From positions 9,393,955 through 9,457,954 of the forward strand of contig JARWKL010000012.1 of the NCBI GenBank assembly GCA_029961685.1: a stretch of 64,000 bases of DNA, read 5' to 3'. This document shows, piece by piece, positions 61,827 to 64,000 of the stretch (positions are counted from its first letter, which is position 1; the number at the start of each line of letters is the position of its first letter). The notes below the pieces were generated by a model. That model was not told the DNA's origin. It saw only the letters and a program-made list of their open reading frames with translations, and did no database searches. Origin of the DNA: Aristolochia californica. Taxonomy: Eukaryota; Streptophyta; Magnoliopsida; Piperales; Aristolochiaceae. The translations under genes were made by a program, and so were the position numbers.

Positions 61827-62460
61827 CGTCAAGAAGAAATAGTATCGAAATAGTGCCAAATAGGACAGACGCTAGAGACTTGGAATTATTCGGCTACGCT
61901 CCGAGGTAGAAAACGAAACGGAGCTGTGCTCTACCCTGCTAAAGCAGCCATGGAGCCGCAACGGTTAATATGAACGGCTCGGGGCCCTCTAAAGACCGTG
62001 AGGACCGCATCGACGGAATTGCCCACGTGGTGGTAAGCCGGCAGGAATAGGGTCAAACCCCGAAGAAGTTCTAGGTAGCAGCAGAAGTCATGTTGGGCCT
62101 ACTAGTTAGCTATGAGATAGACACAAACGAGTACATAATGGTGACATGTGGTAGGAAGCAGAAAGTGGCCTAATGGTAAACTGATAGGACGAACGAAGTG
62201 TGACTGTAGGAATAGTATTATGTGAGTCATTATTGTTTTCCGCTGCCCATAGATGTTTTCTCCACTGCCTGTAGCTCGAGACTAGCAGGTAGCAGTCCCT
62301 AGGATTCTAGTTCCGCTGCCCTTTTCCCTAGGTTGTCATCCGCTGTGTGTACAAGTCTGTTAGAGACTTTGTGTCGATATCATAGCAATAGTGCTTTGGT
62401 ATCAGTATTCCGCTGTCAGAGTCTGCTAGAGACTCGCTAGAGACTCTCCCTGTCTAAAAA

Positions 62461-62472
62461 TGGTATCAGAGC
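62461..62472 (+). other. tRNA-Met primer binding site, plus segment
   Basis: TGGTATCAGAGC after TGTCTAAAAA, the start of the second plus unit. A partial match, TGGTATCAG, lies 64 bases upstream at 62397-62405. Confidence 0.95.
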
Positions 62473-62629
62473 CGAGTATTAGACTTGGTTTTGTATGTAT
62501 CAAAGAAGTCAAAGCTTAACTTTGATTCTTTCTGTTTAGGTAAACATACTCCCAAACAGTTACGCCCCATACCGGTCACATCCCAATTAACATTTGTAAG
62601 GAACAAATGTACAAAACGGAAAGTCCATT

Positions 62630-62956
62630 ATGGGACAAAATAGGTCTAATCCATTGATAAGACTTATAGATTATTCGCAACTGCGAGAATATATCATGAC
62701 TAGAAGGTATGATAACCAAATTGAATTCCAGAGGGTCTGGATTCGACAGTTAAAAGATCGACTCACACGAGTTCAAGCCAAACTCAAAGAGCTCGAAGAA
62801 AATCCTTTAGTTTTAGATCATAACAACGAAGGAAGAAGAATAATCCGAGATGGACGATTCTTAGGACTCGGTCCAGTAGGATTAAAACAAGTTATCAAAG
62901 ACCTGAAACACCAAATCAGGATTGAACAACTTGAACTTCAACAATATGCTATCTAA
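62630..62956 (+). CDS. ORF1, small basic coiled-coil protein
   Basis: Intact 108-codon ORF whose ATG is 158 bases after the primer site; it is the first sizeable ORF of the unit. The product starts MGQNRSNPLIRLIDYSQLRE and is rich in charged residues, with a helical stretch IRQLKDRLTRVQAKLKELEE and a second one at the C-terminus (LKHQIRIEQLELQQY). No domain recognised and no transmembrane segment. Its stop overlaps the ATG of the next ORF by 11 bases. The minus unit keeps only its first 40 or so codons. Possible roles cannot be assigned from sequence. Confidence 0.7.
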   Translation: MGQNRSNPLIRLIDYSQLREYIMTRRYDNQIEFQRVWIRQLKDRLTRVQAKLKELEENPLVLDHNNEGRRIIRDGRFLGLGPVGLKQVIKDLKHQIRIEQLELQQYAI

Positions 62957-63254
62957 GCAATTCTTAGAAGATTTGGTAATCTTTCTGCAAAGAGAAATCT
63001 ACAGAATGACCCATGAAGAAACCGTATCTCAACCTGTAGACACCGCTTCAACAGGGGAAGCCTCTACAAGTACATACGGAAAACCAGAAAAAACAAAATA
63101 CTGGTATGTTGTCTTCATAGGAAGAGAAACAAGAATATATGATAGCTGGGAAGAAGCCCAAGCTCAAGTCAAAGGATTTCCCGGAAATTCTCACAGAAAG
63201 TTTCGGACAAAAGACGATGCTGAACAAGCTAGGACAGCATCCCGAAATAGATGA
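62946..63254 (+). CDS. Stand-alone viroplasmin (RNase H1 N-terminal-like) domain protein
   Basis: A 102-codon ORF from ATG at 62946 (in-frame TTG at 62922 is upstream but less likely). The N-terminal half is helical and serine/threonine-rich toward residue 50. The C-terminal half has WYVVFIGRETRIYDSWEEAQ followed by QVKGFPGNSHRKF and a DDAEQA end. This is the signature of the Cauli_VI domain, shared by caulimovirus ORF VI (transactivator/viroplasmin) and the N-terminus of eukaryotic RNase H1, where it binds RNA-DNA hybrid or double-stranded RNA. In known caulimoviruses it lies inside the much larger ORF VI. Here it is a separate ORF, overlapping ORF1 and coupled by ATGA to the following 71-aa ORF. 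It occurs only in this unit. The domain call is strong; the function here is inferred. Confidence 0.88.
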   Translation: MLSKQFLEDLVIFLQREIYRMTHEETVSQPVDTASTGEASTSTYGKPEKTKYWYVVFIGRETRIYDSWEEAQAQVKGFPGNSHRKFRTKDDAEQARTASRNR

Positions 63255-63466
63255 TCTATCGGCAAAAAATTTTAGATCATTTACAAAAAAAGAGAGATGG
63301 CTTAGCCTTCACTCTCTTGCTAAGAAACATGCTTCAATCAGAAGATGATTCTATCCACTCCATGGAAATTTATTATTTCCATTGGGAAAGATACACGAAT
63401 CGCATCCATCAATTCCGATGCAAGATCAAAAATATTAAACAAAAGCTAAACCTCCTAGCTTTGTAA
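63251..63466 (+). CDS. 71-aa ORF, divergent P1 homolog
   Basis: Intact ORF, MIYRQKILDHLQ to KIKQKLNLLAL, about 42 of 71 residues identical to P1 at 55337. Start overlaps the viroplasmin ORF stop (ATGA); stop TAA lies two bases before the coat protein ATG, so there is no P2 in this unit. The flanking coat protein is far more similar between units than this ORF, which suggests a recombinant or a second virus variant. Confidence 0.75.
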   Translation: MIYRQKILDHLQKKRDGLAFTLLLRNMLQSEDDSIHSMEIYYFHWERYTNRIHQFRCKIKNIKQKLNLLAL

Positions 63467-63468
63467 AA

Positions 63469-64000
63469 ATGAATGAGTTTTTCTATTTAATGGATATGGA
63501 AACTCCAATGCCATTAGGCCTTCCTGACATCACCCGATGGCTTAAAAACCTAGTGTACTTTGCAACACCTTGCATAGCACCTAGAAGAAAAAAGGATCCA
63601 GCACCACCTGCTTTTAGGATCGCCTCAAAAGCATCATCCTCCACCGATGATGAAGTTTACGCAGAATATAATACCTTTGGTCGCCAACCGATTTATTATG
63701 TTCAAGAAGAAAAACCTTCTTCTAGTAAACAACAAGAGCAACAAGACAGTAAACCAGAAGCCTGGGAATCTGATGAAGTTGCAGAAGAAAATACCAAGAA
63801 AACACACTATACTGCTAAAGACAAAAAGGCAGATGATCTTGGTAAAAGATTTTGAATGCTTCGTGGTAGCGACCATTTTGAAGCAGAAACTTCAAGGGTA
63901 CGAGATACCCACATGGAAGATAGCTTTCAAGATAACTTTCGAAACCGTACTGCGGTTCACCCGCAAGAACGAGAAAGTTTCTCCCACTCCAAAATATCCC
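63469..64000 (+). pseudogene. Coat protein, N-terminal part, third unit (runs off the window)
   Basis: Starts MNEFFYLMDMETPMPLGLPD and reads to TGA at 63853-63855, immediately followed in the same frame by ATG and the next coat protein segment (MLRGSDHFEAETSRV), open to the window end. The minus unit has arginine at this stop. The ten or so kilobases of this unit that would follow are outside the window. Confidence 0.85.

Larger units (their letters stand above)
61267..62460 (+). other. EPRV leader / large intergenic region, plus unit
   Basis: About 1.2 kb from TATA box to primer site with no convincing gene. Holds three hairpins (61381-61451), a 29-bp tandem duplication (61549-61606), the inverted GAAYAGTA cluster (61619-61826), a GC-richer stretch shared with the minus leaders (61860-62360), and a short repeat region TCTGCTAGAGACTCGCTAGAGACT just before the primer site. 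Confidence 0.85.
54050..64000 (+). mobile_element. Endogenous pararetrovirus, plus-strand segment: one near-complete unit plus the start of another
   Basis: Order: movement protein (5' cut), coiled-coil ORF, two 71-aa ORFs, coat protein with zinc knuckle, protease-RT-RNase H, last ORF, promoter, leader, primer site (62461), ORF1, viroplasmin-domain ORF, one 71-aa ORF, coat protein running off the window. This gene set, the lack of an integrase and the tRNA-Met primer site are typical of Caulimoviridae. I cannot assign a genus. The many separate small ORFs recall soymovirus- or rosadnavirus-like layouts more than badnavirus-like ones. Confidence 0.92.

Noticed and set aside
62461..62472. TGGTATCAGAGC as part of a tRNA gene
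   Set aside because: No cloverleaf or flanking tRNA sequence is present. It is the complement of a tRNA 3' end, that is, a primer binding site.

Overview
The window is nuclear DNA from a plant, most likely an angiosperm, because it holds copies of a plant pararetrovirus (Caulimoviridae) with the tRNA-Met primer site TGGTATCAGAGC, embedded in a long AT-rich satellite array. No species can be named from the sequence, and there is no ordinary host gene in the window.

Positions 1-47333 are about 71 head-to-tail copies of a satellite monomer of about 672 bp. Most monomers carry AAGCTTTGGATCC at the junction and a GGGAAAAGGGGGAGG tract inside. They fall into four recurring types that tend to follow the order a-b-c-d and are organised in a higher-order repeat of 24 monomers, one of them truncated to 488 bp. 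One 15974-bp higher-order block (5348-21321) is followed directly by a nearly identical second copy (21322-37297). I found only two base substitutions and one G-run length change between them. The right part (37298-47333) is an older, diverged, internally deleted version of the same block. The short reading frames in the array recur because the monomers recur; I do not regard them as genes.

Positions 47337-64000 are endogenous pararetrovirus (EPRV) sequence. A minus-strand segment (47337-54049) is joined head-to-head to a plus-strand segment (54050-64000, running off the end). The minus unit holds leader, primer site, a cut-down ORF1, a coiled-coil ORF, two 71-aa ORFs, coat protein with a zinc knuckle, a deletion in place of protease-reverse transcriptase-RNase H, a last ORF and the promoter. 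The plus unit holds a movement protein cut at its 5' end, the coiled-coil ORF, both 71-aa ORFs, coat protein, protease-RT-RNase H, the last ORF, promoter and leader. It then continues into a second unit that starts ORF1, a small ORF with a viroplasmin (RNase H1 N-terminal-like) domain, one divergent 71-aa ORF and coat protein. All large genes are broken by stops or frameshifts, many explained by C-to-T changes, so this is a decayed insertion.

In the virus these genes would have supplied encapsidation (coat), cell-to-cell movement, reverse transcription, and probably virion association and inclusion-body or translation functions. The most unusual points are the stand-alone viroplasmin-domain ORF near the 5' end, two different gene layouts at one locus, the paired paralogous 71-aa ORFs, a leader with three consecutive perfect hairpins, a nine-fold GAAYAGTA motif cluster, and the very recent 16-kb satellite duplication.
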